Made by a program: the position numbers and the translations under genes
Shown here: piece by piece, positions 1 to 12,098 of the stretch
Layout: each line of letters opens with the position of its first letter
Numbering within the stretch: the stretch's first letter is position 1
Assembly (NCBI GenBank): GCA_030159075.1
Contig: BROG01000030.1
Location: 506,001-570,000, forward strand
DNA length: 64,000 nucleotides
Reading direction: 5' to 3'
Source: Atrina japonica
Lineage: Eukaryota; Mollusca; Bivalvia; Pterioida; Pinnidae
Notes under the pieces: generated by a model
Told to the model about the DNA's origin: nothing
Seen by the model: the letters and a program-made list of their open reading frames with translations, nothing else
Databases searched by the model: none

Positions 1-44
1 AATCCATTGTTGTTTGTGTGGTTCTCGGTCATTTCAACATTCAG
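1..44 (+). CDS. ALG6: ALG6 exon (antepenultimate visible, 5' end cut by window)
   Basis: The frame starts at base 1: Asn-Pro-Leu-Leu-Phe-Val-Trp-Phe-Ser-Val-Ile-Ser-Thr-Phe plus the first two bases of a Ser codon. A donor GTAATA starts at base 45. The exon corresponds to the membrane segment just before the MLPLL block of ALG6. It is short only because it is cut by the window edge. Confidence 0.85.
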
Positions 45-1524
45 GTAATACCACCAGTCCTAAGTGATTTAAAATACAACAGTTTATGAACATCAAAAAC
101 TAAAGAATATAATAAAGGTCTGATGTCATGGCTGGCATACATCATAGAACCCACAATGCATTGTGCAAAGTGTCTGCCAGTGCAGTCATGACCAACAATA
201 TGTCTTTATAAAGGAAAAACATTTTGGCAAGGCAAAACAAAACAAAACTTTATATTTGATAGAAAAGTGGTCATGACTTCACTACTGTATTTTGATATAT
301 GTGCTTGGTTTTGAAGTACAAGTTGGTTTAATGGCTGATCTCAAATTAATACTTGTGCAGATGAATAATGTTATCAGTATTTATCAATCAGTCTAGGAAA
401 GAATTATTATTATGTGATAATCAGAAAATTCTTTTGTTTTTGTGTTCTGTTTTTTATTTTTGGAAAGTTTATCGACAAATGTCTAAGCCTGAGACACATT
501 TGGAAAGTTTATCGACAAATGTCTGAGCCTGAGATACATTTAATTAACTGTAAATAACATTTTTAATGACTGTTAATAACTTTTATAATGTCAGTTATAT
601 CAGGGCTTTTGAGCAGGTCTTGATTCTTTCTCTTTTAGCATGCTGCCATTGCTGATTAAAGATGGTCTTGTTGTGGCATATATTGGTACAACAGTATTTT
701 ACACGATACTTTGCTTTTGTATCTTACCAAACATCTTCCAGTCTAGTGGCAAAAATAGGTGGAGGGAATTGACAAAGCAGGCCTTAGTATGTACACATTT
801 CATTATTGTTTCCTTTCGTTATACATATCAAATCTTTTATTTATAGCTAATTTGGCCCCATGGGCCAGGAGAGCTATTCCTATCACTCTGTGTCGTTCAT
901 GAGTGGCGTCATTGTTGTTGTTGTCATAAACCTTTTGCATTTTCAACTTCTTCTCTGAAACGGCTGATGGGATTTCTATTAAATCTATAACAAGTAAAGA
1001 AAATTGTAATAAGAAAAGACAATCAGTATTATTAGTTTGCAGAAACCTACATGTATATATAAAACTCAACAGAACCATCCTTGTTTGTCGTCTCCTTATA
1101 AGAGTTATTTCCCTTTTAAAGCTAATTCTTTTAACTTAAAGTTTTATGCATGTAAATCTTCATATTTTGATTATTATATCAATATATCTATAACCATAAT
1201 CATGTTTTCCCTGATTAAAGGGGTACAGGTTACTGTAACCAATTCTATGAAAATTTACTGAGGAATATAATGTCAGTTACTGATATTTATGTATATTATG
1301 CTTTTCAGTTCTGCCTTTCTTTGTTGGGTGTCGTATGTTTGAGCATTGCCAGTCTGACGCTGAAGCCTCCGCAGCACCTACCCGATTTGTTTCCTGTCTT
1401 AATATCGATGTATTCCTGTGGACATTTTGTTTGTTTTCTTATTTATTTCCATGTTAAACAATTTACATTTAGAAAAGATCTGTCTGTCATATCGCATGTG
1501 TCTTTGAAAAAGAAAATGTCTTAG
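1..1524 (+). CDS. ALG6: ALG6, dolichyl-P-Glc:Man9GlcNAc2-PP-dolichol alpha-1,3-glucosyltransferase, 3' part (gene span)
   Basis: C-terminal part of a GT57-family ER membrane glucosyltransferase, which adds the first glucose to the lipid-linked Man9GlcNAc2 oligosaccharide used for N-glycosylation. Three exons (1-44, 639-786, 1309-1524) join in frame to give 135 residues and a stop. The junction codon AG|C gives Ser and the second junction is between codons. Recognisable family blocks are STFSMLPLLIKD at the first junction and LTLKPPQHLPDLFPVL near the end, followed by a hydrophobic segment and a short Lys-rich tail, as in animal ALG6. The length fits roughly the last quarter of a protein of about 500 residues. 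Upstream exons lie outside the window. ALG8 is the closest alternative family member, but the C-terminal PPQ.LPDLF block fits ALG6 better. The assignment is from recalled family sequence, not from a search. Confidence 0.9.
45..638 (+). other. ALG6 intron with a 39-bp tandem duplication
   Basis: AT-rich intron with GT-AG ends. Near 461-540 a segment beginning TTTGGAAAGTTTATCGAC is present twice head to tail, with a few substitutions. Nothing else is recognised. Confidence 0.6.
639..786 (+). CDS. ALG6: ALG6 exon (penultimate)
   Basis: Preceded by a pyrimidine-rich TCTTTCTCTTTTAG acceptor and followed by a consensus GTATGT donor at 787. The first base completes the Ser codon from the exon ending at 44. 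It encodes MLPLLIKDGLVV, then a hydrophobic transmembrane segment and a polar loop ending WRELTKQAL. The reading continues open past the donor for 20 codons, but that extension has no family similarity. Confidence 0.88.
787..1308 (+). other. ALG6 last intron
   Basis: Bounded by GTATGT and TTTTCAG. No coding similarity or repeat family is seen. The short open frames inside it are not supported. Confidence 0.7.
1309..1524 (+). CDS. ALG6: ALG6 last coding exon with stop codon
   Basis: Starts after a TTTTCAG acceptor in phase 0 and ends at TAG (1522-1524). It encodes a hydrophobic helix (FCLSLLGVVCLSIASL), the conserved LKPPQHLPDLFPVLIS loop, a second hydrophobic helix and a basic tail ending KKKMS. 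A dilysine-like KKKxS tail would suit ER residence, but this is an inference. The open frame upstream of 1309 (from 1270) is intron read-through. Confidence 0.9.
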   Translation, partial: FCLSLLGVVCLSIASLTLKPPQHLPDLFPVLISMYSCGHFVCFLIYFHVKQFTFRKDLSVISHVSLKKKMS

Positions 1525-1546
1525 ATTTAATTTTAAAAGAAAAAAA

Positions 1547-1552
1547 AATAAA
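1547..1552 (+). terminator. Candidate proximal poly(A) signal of ALG6
   Basis: AATAAA 22 bases after the stop codon, at the end of an A-rich run. It is unusually close to the stop, so it may be fortuitous. A better signal lies at 3637. Confidence 0.3.
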
Positions 1553-2059
1553 TATGGAAAGAATTGAAGATGATTTGTGTGTAAATACATGTAATCAAAC
1601 TTCAAATATCACTCTCTCTGAACACATGGACATCCTCTTGCTAAATGTTTCTGTCATTGGAATTTTATGACAGGACAATTATGTGATCAATATCAACCAT
1701 GCCTCTTGTTAATTAAAAAGACTGTCATGAAAATGTCCTGAAGTTTTCAATGGAAGTTATGCTCATCTGACATGGGGAGGATATAGATTGTCAAATGATT
1801 TTAAGTGTTACTTTTAGCTTAATCAATTGCAGAGTGAGTTAGCATTCTGTCCAAGTGTTCTACTGCTTGGGTTATTTCTAATGGAGGAAAGGGATGGAAG
1901 CATATTTTATTGATTACCAGTTTTGTGTTTATAGAATATGTAAGTGTTTCCAAAATAATCCACAGGGTAAAAGTTGCCATGTAATAGTAGTGTTGTGGCT
2001 TTACATAATTTGTAGGGCCATTGGTTCAAATATTTACCTGTAATTTGTTTCCATTTTGT

Positions 2060-2415
2060 ATTCTTGTATGTGAGTGGTACTGTATCAATGTTAGCTTGTA
2101 TGTGCGTGGTATTGTACCAATGTTTGCTTGTATGTCAGTGGTATTGTATGAATATTTGCTTGTATGTCAGTGGTATTGTACCAATATTTGCTTGTATGTG
2201 AGTAGTGTTTTATGAATATTTGCTTGTATGTCAGTGGTATTGTACCAATGTTTGCTTGTATGTGAGTGGTATTGTACCAATGTTTGCTTGTATGTGAGTG
2301 TATGTGAGTTGTACCAGTGTCTGCTTGTATATGAGTGGCATTGTATGAATGTTTGCATGTATGCAAATAGTGTTGTATGAATGTTTGCTTGTATGTGAGT
2401 GGTATTATACCATTG
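2060..2415 (+). repeat. 32-bp minisatellite
   Basis: About eleven imperfect copies of a unit near GCTTGTATGTGAGTGGTATT followed by GTACCAATGTTT. Successive GCTTG starts at 2126, 2158 and 2190 are exactly 32 bases apart. Variants alternate between 'TACCAATG' and 'TATGAATA' forms, suggesting a higher-order pattern. Two overlapping minus-strand open frames (118 and 88 codons) are repeat artefacts. Confidence 0.9.
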
Positions 2416-3006
2416 TTTGAAGATATAGTACAATCAGTAAAAGGCATACATTGTTATAATTTGGCATGTGCACATTTCATGTTGGCCTCTGTGTCATCAT
2501 TTTCAGCAAGTATTAATTTGATGACTTCGTCAGTCTTAGATTACTTTTTCTCTTTTGTCAAACGGACATACTTCTGGAAGGAGTGTACCGGTAATTTAAA
2601 GAACCTGTACTGGACTGGGCTGGCATTTAAATAATAGAATTTAACTTATTATAAAACAAAAACAAAGTTCTAATCATTTTTTCAACTGTTATCTGCTTGC
2701 AGAATTCATACATGCATAATAGAAAGGGATACATCCGATAAAGTGATAAAAAAGAAAGAAAAAATTCCAGAAGTTATGACATGCATCAAAAGTCACAACA
2801 AAATGACAAATTATTTTTCTACTTGAAAATCATGTGTACATGCACCTGAATGACTGGTCACTAACCATAGCCAGGTTATTGGTGAAAGTCATAACATCAT
2901 ATATAATTGCTTAGTTTGGATCCCAGGAAACTTTAAACCTGGCAAAACCAGAAAAGTGAACTGAGAATTTTTGGTGAAATTATAGGTGCCATATACTTAT
3001 TGCAGA

Positions 3007-3175
3007 TACAGTCAACTCCACTTATAAGGAAGTGAAGGGGTATTTAAAACCTTGTAAAGCTGAAATACGTTTTTTAGATCTATATAGATTTTGTAAGAAA
3101 TCCATGGGGAATGGTAATATTCTGGTTATAACCAGTATCTTGTTTTATATGGTCTCAGATGTGGAGTTGACTCTA
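3007..3175. mobile_element. MITE with pogo/Tigger-like terminal inverted repeats
   Basis: Begins TACAGTCAACTCCACTTATA and ends with the near inverse GTGGAGTTGACTCTA, about 170 bp, with TA at both ends. Other elements with the related 'ACAGT..AACCTG.TTTAG' start occur at 14074, 17186 and 50851. It is non-autonomous with no coding capacity. Confidence 0.6.
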
Positions 3176-3636
3176 TTTAGTTAAGGCTAGAGATAATGGA
3201 ATAATGTTTTAATGATTTCATTTTGATCCATTTATCTCATATCTACAAAACATTGTTAATTGCAACATTCTTATCTAAATGTTCTATTGTTATGTTTTCA
3301 ACATCTTATAATTCATATTATTATCCACAAACCAATTCATCTTAAGTTTAATTTTATATTTAACTGTTTTTAAATGTTTTGTAGACAATATCCAACTTAT
3401 TTTGCTTTTAAATTCTGAATTAAATTTTTATGCTTACATTTCAATGAGCTTTAATATAGCCTACTTGTATTCTTAGATATGATAGGCTATATGCAGTGTT
3501 GATTGACACTGATAACAAGAAATGAACATTTAAAAAATATCAACAGATACACAATTGTCCAGCAATGTTTCATGTTTTGTTATTGTTATTTCATTCTCAT
3601 GTTAACCTCTGGATCTATAGATCATGATATTATGTT

Positions 3637-3642
3637 AATAAA
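3637..3642 (+). terminator. Candidate distal poly(A) signal of ALG6
   Basis: AATAAA followed at once by a GT-rich stretch (GTTTTGTTGTGG), the usual layout of a cleavage/polyadenylation site. If used, the ALG6 3'UTR would be about 2.1 kb and would contain the 32-bp minisatellite. This is inference without transcript data. Confidence 0.4.
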
Positions 3643-3699
3643 GTTTTGTTGTGGTACATGAACTTGTAATATATTCATTGTATGTATCATCAGTACTGT

Positions 3700-3950
3700 T
3701 AGATACACACATAATCATTTACAAATGCATACACAAAGACACATAGTTGCACACACATAGCCTACTCAAACACACATTCGCACAACCATACCATACACAG
3801 TCATACAACCATACTCATACACACATAAACATACTTGCACGCAAACTTGCACAACCATATTCATACACATCTCAACCATACACATACTCACACACATACT
3901 TGTACACCATACTCATACACACACATTTGCACACATACACAGGAAAAAAT
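3700..3950. repeat. Imperfect (CA)n / ACACATAC simple-sequence tract
   Basis: Low-complexity stretch made of CACA, CATACACA and CAACCATAC words. Two overlapping plus-strand open frames rich in His and Thr arise from it and are not genes. Confidence 0.85.
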
Positions 3951-4650
3951 AGCAAAACCGATACACAAAAATCACATGAATAATTTAATGGAAAGAGAAA
4001 TAATAAAAATGGAATTAATTTTTCAAAAACAGTGTCTTACCAAATACAAAAAAAAAATGAAAAAAGAATACACATTTCAGTATGTAGGGTGATGGTATAT
4101 TGTGTCTTCTTCAAATGACTTATGTTAATTGTTGATTGTTTTGATATTATTTTTTGTTTATTATTATAAGTAATTATACAGGATGGCTTTCTCATCATCA
4201 TCTTTGTCAATATATAGGCTTTGTTTTTCAAGGTAACTGTTCATTATTTGTTAATTCTTTTATTTTAAGTAATCATGTTTACTGTTTATTTCCAATAAAT
4301 GATCTCTTATTTATGATCTAATGTACACAATTGTTTCGTCAGCCAGAAATTTAAGTTAATTAATCATGATGTATGCAGATGAGACAGTTCTGATTAAATA
4401 ATATTTACATGTAATTATTTGATTTTTGTTTTTGTCTTTTACCTTACAAATACATGTATTCTGCAAATGAACTTTGACCCTCTCAGGTATGGCAGATCTT
4501 GGACATACTAATGTCTGGAATACATTTTATTCCACTAATATTAACCTATAGGCTGGAGGTGAACTCTCTGACCTAGTATTGGCTTCATAGTAGAGTGTTT
4601 GTCATGGAAACAGAAGAACTTGGCTTTAAATATGGGTCAGGCCTCTACTA

Positions 4651-4811
4651 TTGACCTATTGCCAAATGCCTGACATGACACCTTTTGGAAAAGTTTTGCA
4701 TTATGACATCACAATGGCCCATCAAATTATTGTGTGATTATGACATCACAATCAAATGACGTCAAAAATGCACATGGACAGCCATGTGTCAGACACTTGG
4801 CGATAAGTCAA
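4651..4811. repeat. Imperfect inverted repeat (fold-back, MITE-like)
   Basis: TTGACCTATTGCCAAATGCC on the left is mirrored, with substitutions, by CACTTGGCGATAAGTCAA on the right. Arms are 27-29 bp and the total is about 160 bp. Inside are two direct copies of TATGACATCACAAT (4702, 4739). Confidence 0.5.
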
Positions 4812-7800
4812 TGGACCATTTTTCGAGTTGTCTCATTCTGTTCAGTATCATCACAATAGTTTGTACTCGGATTACGTGATGTCATCTGAAAGTTGGGCAA
4901 GGTCGATTCATGTTTTGTAATATTTTCACTGATAATATTCGTCAATATCATATTTCACTTCATCTGCTAGGAATTAATTTTACTTGAATTATCTCTCTTG
5001 TAAATATGGAAAGTGTCATCACTCTTGTAAGCTAGTTTTCAAATCTGGCACCTTTTACTTCATGATATTAACATCCCTGGTCAGTAAACTGCTTATCTAG
5101 AATGTAATGATGCCCTACTTTTCTCTTTGAAACCACACTCTGTTATGAAGAATCTTGACATAAGAAAAAGCAATCCGAGTTCCTATGTCAAACAGCACTA
5201 AGAATTAAAAGTCACAGGTTCCTCTGATAACCAGCTATCTTTAAATGTTAGGCTATCCTTTGCCATGGTAGACATGACACTCTTTGAAAAGAACCATCAA
5301 TGGATTGACACAAGTTCAAAAAAGGACATAAAATGATAAAGAAATAAGACTGACCTTGTATAGATGTATAAAATTAACAAGGAACTCTGATCCTTGGATT
5401 GAAATTTGAGTACCATTATTTAAGATAAGACTGTTTCCATCTCATTGTCTTATTTTAGACCCAACATATTAGCAAACAAACAGAATTTGTGGAAATTCTT
5501 TCAGCTCTTAGTATGGCAAAAAAAGAGAATTGCTAAATTTAACCTTTCATTACATAATTAATGTAGAACTGAACAAAAAATCTAGATACACCCCATCGAT
5601 TCGTTATCTTTATGTTTAGAGCTTTGGATCAATCCATTGTACATCTTAGCATATCGATTCATTCTGACTTGTAAACATTTGGATTTTACCCATAATATTT
5701 TATTTAAACAGTTGTTATTGGATTTTGTTATATAAACGGTAATGCAATCAAAGGATGATTTAAAAAAAGCAAAGTTATTTTCAAATGAAAAAAATCTTAA
5801 GATAAGATATGTTTAGAAAAGAAGGTTATAGGCTTTTACCAGATGCGAGTAGATATTATTTTCAAGGATGATTCATCAAAGTGTTGTAAAACAAATATTA
5901 TTTTTAAAGTAAAGCGATTTCGATGGTAATTAACATATTTACATGTGTGAAAAACGAAGTTGGCCCATTAAAAAACATAGCAAAAGCTAACCCATCAAAT
6001 TTAATTCTTATAACAACAACAATCATGCAATTTGGTTGAGATTGTGTATGACTTTTTATCTCGTTGATGTCTGAAGATACCTATGTGAATCGCTTAGTAG
6101 ATAATGTATTTTTGGAATTTTACGTATTTTCGGTATATTATACTTAGAATTTCGAATACGAAATAGTTAAGCGACGGTAAGAAATTCTTTGACTTTTGGT
6201 TTACATGCCAAATGAGAATTTGACTCTATTTGATTACAAACACAAAGGATCAGCTGATATAAAAAAGATGTTGTTTGAGAGTGCTGATTTCATACGACCC
6301 AGTTCGACTACTCATAATAATAATTTGGAATTTCGGTGAAGTTGAAGTGATATTTAAAGATCATTATATTTATTTTTATGTGATCTGATTATAGCAATTG
6401 TTGTCGTGGTAAAACTGTTGTAATAAAAATACCTACGAAATTTTGTTTCATTACGTGCCAAGGATATAATACAAAAACAATGATGAAAGATAAAAAACCT
6501 CCACATACTACAATACTGTATAAGTTTATGTGAGTCTGTGTAGACCAGCCTGATTCCTCATAATAATCTTACAGTTTTCAGTGGCACCGGTTATATCATT
6601 GATATTACAAGTGTTTTCTTTTAAGTTGGCTACAGTAGCCCAGATAGTTTCTATTTGAATGAATTTATTTAACTTTTTGTCATAGGACATCACAGAATTT
6701 CAAATTTAATATTCGTAACAGTGGCGTAGCTTGGTCCAGAAAAGTGGGGACACAACTAGATTTTACCATTTGTGGATATTATTTGTCGCATTCCTCCCAA
6801 ATTTATGGTGATTAGGGGAAGCAACCTTTTAAAAAACAATGCAATGGATTTTTTACAGGATGCTGAAGATACCACAATAGATAAATTCCATAATGGGGGC
6901 GTATACTTCTTTTTACGAATACGAAACTGCGACTGTTTGACTTTTGGAACATGGCAACACAGATATGTTATGCGATAGTTAGTTTATTGTTAACAATATT
7001 TACAATAATAACACTGATTATATTAATTGTTGTCGCAAAAAATTTTCAGTCATTTAATACAGCAACATAAAACCTCAATACTACACTGATTGAAATTTAC
7101 CAAATCACACTTTTATTTGAGTTTTTAGCAGAAGCCTATTTGTATTTTTTTGCTTTTTGAAGGATGATTTCAAATTATATTCGTAACAATTTTGCTGAAA
7201 AACACAACTAATAGAGGATCTGTTCGCGTCCTCCCAAAGGGATTAGGGGCACAACCCTTTAAAAAAAAATATATTACAGCTAAGAATTTCTAAAGAGGTC
7301 AGTAACTTCGAGCATCCTTTGCTTTATTGGAAACAAGAATTTTAGTATGGGGTTAATAAATTATGCAAAATTACAGAATGTTACAAGATTTCAATTACAC
7401 TTTTTTACAATTTGCCTATTTATATTCTTGCTTTTTAGAATTGACAATTAAAAGCGATAGACTGAAATATATGCTATGTTAACAATTCGGCATCTTGTGC
7501 AAGATTATAAATTTGCTTTAAATGACTTTTCAATTATAAAAATTCCTTCACTGTGATATTGACAATATCTGTCTGTGAACTGTTAACAATTCTTGGCACA
7601 TAAATATGCAGAAGTTTTGTGTCAATTTCCTTCATGTGTATTGATATTATCTGTCTGAAGTGACATAAAGTTGTGTAGCGGCAATCCTTGAAGTTGGGAC
7701 GATGTTTTACATGTACACGTATTGACTAGAGGTTTAAGGCTACTGAGGAAGTATAGCGTAAGGGTGTAATACTGCCCTGTCGCATAGTAATTTAATGTCG

Positions 7801-8036
7801 TTGAAACGATGTTTATAGGCACAATATTTTATAATCATATCGCTGATCTATGTGGTTTGTTGCATAATAGATAAGCCATCAGTACTCATGTAAGGCCATA
7901 TGTCTGACCCGAATTTTAGTTACTTTTTTTTAAAATCTAATTTTACCGAATTAAAAAGTACCATATTCAGTATACTGAGTGTATTATACCTCAATAAAAC
8001 TTAATGATTGCCATCAACTGGTATCAGTACTTTGAT

Positions 8037-8063
8037 TTTTTTTTTTTGGGGGGGGGGGGGGGA
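8037..8063. repeat. Poly(T) run followed by poly(G) run
   Basis: About 13 T then about 16 G in a row. This is a homopolymer junction where the base count may be unreliable. A related repeat family with 'GTGGTGTAGGAAGC' starts about 40 bp downstream. Confidence 0.8.
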
Positions 8064-9536
8064 CAAGACGCCATGCGCCTGAAAATGGTGCGTTCTTCAT
8101 GCAGTGGTGTAGGAAGCAAATCAGAAGTTTTTTTTAAAGGGGTTAGGTTTGAAGCTGGTGACAATTATTGAATAAAACTTGTTTATACTCTAAAAACTAA
8201 ATTAAAACTGTTTATGCAATGCATACAACATCAATAGTAGAGTGATGATTTCAAGTTGGATTGGTGTAAATTTTAAAGTTGCCGAGTGGAGTGAGGCACA
8301 AAATTTTTGGAAATTTATCTTTAATTTTTTCAACTTTTTATAAAATAAATAATTTGTAAGATATAACTTGCACTTTGATACAATGCAAGTTTTGCCAAGT
8401 TTACAAATAAATTTTCATATTAATACAAACTGAAGAAAAAGAAAAGAAAACGAAAATTTCTATACCCCCCTCCTCTTTGAATCTGTCACTGGATGAAAAC
8501 GACAACACAGAATCAGTACGGATTCCGGAAAATCAATTATTCAAGAATTATAACTACTGCTTTGAAAAACTCAAGTATTTTTAAAAAAAAATGTGGCTGT
8601 GTGATAAAAGAAACTATGTCAAAAAGTTTGTGGGGGCGGGGCACAAACATACAAAGTTTCAAAACTGGGGGGACCTGCCCCTGTTTTCCTACACCCTTGC
8701 GTAACAAGATAATCAAAGTAATTTATTTCCATTGAACCTACATGTAGATCTCTCTCTCTTGCATAATAAGATAATCAAAGTAATTGATTTCCATTGAACC
8801 TAGATCTCTCTCTCTCATCATGTGATACCAGACATTAACGCTTGACCTTGTCCAGGTGGAAATAAGTAAATCATCCTTAGCACTTGCCCAGGGGACAAGT
8901 TAAAATAATCAGTATTTATATTTTGTTATTTCAAACCTTAACTAAATTTATTTGTATCCATTTAATGTATAATTTAAAAGTGAAGCTTAAATTATTCGGT
9001 TAAACATTATCTTCCTATGCATAAACATAGATAGACGTTGACTTTAATAAAATCATAATAAAGAGCTTTTGTGGCTGCAGTGACCCTGATTTGATGATAT
9101 ATTTTACCTGAAACATGGGTTTGACAACTTAATGGTTTACAACTGATAAACCAAATAATACTGAAAACTGCGTTCAAAGAAATAAAGGAAGACAAGTTGA
9201 AATTGAGAGCAGTTTTAAAACATTCTACAATCAATCAATCTCCCAAGATCACACATCCAATGATAAGGGTTTGTTTATTATAACGGTGTAGATCTAATTA
9301 TTTTGAAAATTGGCAAGTATTAAACATTATTATAGTGTGTGAATACACATATTTGTTTTGTTTTCTTTCTTTTTTTCGATTGGTTACATCTCTATCGTTG
9401 TTGTTGCTTTTATTTTTCAGTCATATGATGATTATTCTCTTACCTGGTAGGCCAGATGTTTTTTTTTTTTTTATTTTTTAACTTTTAAGATTATTTTTTT
9501 GTTTGTAAAACTATGAGTTTTTTCTTTGTAAGTTAT

Positions 9537-9615
9537 GGACAAGTGGATTTGTGATTCGGACAAGTTACTTTTGACATTACTGGACAAATGAAAAAATCCT
9601 TAATGTAGAGCCCTG
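9537..9615. mobile_element. Fragment of a non-autonomous element ending TAATGTAGAGCCCTG
   Basis: GGACAAGTGGATTTGTGATT and the following bases recur almost exactly at 55349-55437. Both end CCTTAATGTAGAGCCCTG, which resembles a hAT-type CAGGGCTC terminus. Only one end is clear, so it is a fragment. Confidence 0.5.
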
Positions 9616-11933
9616 CCAGAGTCTTACTTCACCAAGTGCTTGACAATCAGGCATATAAATTGAATGTGACTGGTCCTTAATTACTTTTAGATAAAACTTA
9701 AAACTGAGGTCACTTAGTTTGTAAAAGAACCCTCATAGGAGCATCTAGCGTGATGTCACACATTACTACTGAGGTGAAGCTATCAATGGTTATACATTTA
9801 CATACCACTACTGCAGTGACAGACCTTGTTACAAATATCACCATTATATCACGAAATCTAAAACATAAGTCTATTTAAATGTAATTCTGTATTTCGAATA
9901 TAAAACTTATTTTAATTTCACAATAAAACTTAAGTGTTTTATGATTCACTTTAGTTGTAATTTTCAATGTCAGAAAACATCAACAACAATTATAATATTC
10001 TACTCCCATTTGCATTGATAGTAATAAGTATTTAGTTTTTTAATTATGGGACTGTGTATAACACCAACCAATCATAAAATACTGAAAGCTGACGCTTGTC
10101 GGCATCTTTTATCTCGTGACTCTTTGTCTCAACTGGACAAAGGTGTAAAAATCACTGCAGCGTGAATACTAAGTTGTCTTTATCATTGACCTACATGTAA
10201 AAGACCGTTGTTCATTTCCTAATAAAGTATTAAAAAGATGATTTAGTTCAAATAAAATAAAAAATACCCAGGTGATCTTCCATTGTTTAACATGTTATCT
10301 CCCATAGAGCTACGTCTGATCACACATAATTGCTAAAATAAAGTAGACTAAAGTAAATCATACTGACTTTATGTAAAGGAAAAAGTTCAAAATTAAGAGT
10401 TGACTTTCTTTTTATGGGCATTTAGATCTATTGTTGATAATTTGTTAAATCAGCGATATTTAGTCTAACAAGCATTTTTGTTGTTGATTTTATCTATTTT
10501 TATTTTTCGCGTGGTTGATAAATTGTTGAGTTTTGTTACAGGTATTGATAATGACACAGGTGAATTATAATAATAATCTTAACTCAAAATAACATGTAAT
10601 TTACAAAATGTTTAAATTGAAAATTATAGAATTAAAACTTGATAATTTCCTTAATTTCTATATTTGAGCGCAAGTCCGATTGATTTTGAAAATACTTTCT
10701 AATCAGGTAAACCATTAGTGATATATGATTTTTTCTTCAAATAAACATTGCTGAAATTAGGCTTAATCAACTGTAATAGTAAATGTTATCAGTATCTACC
10801 AGAGTTTTGGGAATTTTAATTTTTTAGCATTCAACTCGTAAGGAATAATTATACAAAGTATGTAGTCTGTAGAGTGAAGGTTATATGCTATGATGCTCAC
10901 ACATCTAGTCTTGTTTATTGTAATAGCCCTTTTCAAATCTTTGAGGATTACATACAGAGGTATATTTAGTCATATTAATTTTTGTTTTGATAATTTCTTA
11001 TTTATAGGCCTACATGGTAATTCTGCAGGTTAGATAATTTAGTGAAAAAAATGTCTTGAGTAAAAAACCATGTAGATCTACCACAACAGGAACTATTTTT
11101 ACTCTATGCTCTAACTGAATTTGCATTTTTTTTTTAATTATATAATAAAGATATGCTGAAATACAAATCATGAAGGTCAGATAGATAAAATTATGTCGTT
11201 TCTGTTCGATAAACTCGTATATATTATGTCAATATCCTATTTGGTAAGTGTGTTGTCAGAACAAATTTCGCCCCAGAAGTGCCTGTTAATAGTGACGCTT
11301 CGAGAGATACCCTTATACACTGAAGCCCCTATAGCATTGCTAACTGTTACTGTTAGTCGATAGCACGGTCCAGATTTGTGGAACTTCACCTATTGAAGCT
11401 GATCTCTCTATTGGTCAGGGACCAGAAGTCAGCTAGAACCAGTAGCCGGCTATTAAATGATTTTGGCTTTTTAGAACACATTTTTTGGAGATTTTTTTCA
11501 GATAGTTTACCAGGTGATGGACATTTTTGTCTGTGTACATTCTACAGGTGAAATAAACACCATAGCTGGCTACTGGTCTGAGCTGGCTACTGGTCCTCCA
11601 CCAGTATATACAAGTAAAAAAATTCTTGATCGTGAAAAAAGCAATAAAAGTTAAAACAAACAAAAATTGTCTTTTGTGGAGAAAATAATAGACCAGGGCC
11701 TAAATGTTTGACTTGATTTTTATATGTACATGAAGAAGTTAAAGGCATAAAAATCATTAAACAACACTTATCTGACATACATGTACAATGTATCATGTTA
11801 ACATGTAACTCAAACATGTATAAAAATGCAAACCTTCTGTGTACCTCCACACACAAAAGTTCTACCAATAAGTGCAACTGACAGCAAACTTGATTTTTCT
11901 GTTTAAATTGTGATGTTTCTCGTCATTTTGTAG

Positions 11934-12098
11934 GTCTCTGGAGGACATTGGGACAGTTTTTGAATTAGCAAAATTAGAAGCCAATGACTACAAAACAGAT
12001 GTACAGAGTATATATTTTTCATCAGAATTAGACCATGAGGCTATTAAATTATTGGAGCTAGATACAGGTGTTCTGAAGTCACTAACACAGGGAGACAA
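11934..12098 (+). CDS. DSCC1: DSCC1 first visible coding exon
   Basis: Follows a CATTTTGTAG acceptor. One base completes a codon, then SLEDIGTVFELAKLEAND and on to LKSLTQGD. The exon ends inside an Asn codon (AA|T) at a GTATGT donor. It matches the N-terminal region of DCC1, where the family has about two to four residues before this point. The frame has no upstream ATG before a TGA, so the start must be in an upstream exon. Confidence 0.9.

Larger units (their letters stand above)
1525..11933 (+). other. ALG6 3' flank, intergenic DNA and probable unseen 5' end of DSCC1
   Basis: No exon with recognisable protein similarity was found on either strand. The stretch holds the repeats listed separately, two diverged copies of a 'CGTAACA...ACACAACTA' repeat (6712-6850 and 7176-7290), a 60-bp tandem duplication at 8700-8815 with CTCTCTCT tails, a T-run/G-run at 8037-8063 and a hAT-like fragment at 9537-9615. 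DSCC1 exon 1, which should encode only a few residues, may lie here but could not be placed. Confidence 0.5.

Noticed and set aside
2091..2447. 118-codon and 88-codon minus-strand open frames
   Set aside because: They read through the 32-bp minisatellite in two frames; the periodic peptide is a by-product of a repeat without minus-strand stops.
3747..4092. His/Thr-rich plus-strand open frames
   Set aside because: Arise from the CA-rich simple sequence; no similarity and no splice context.
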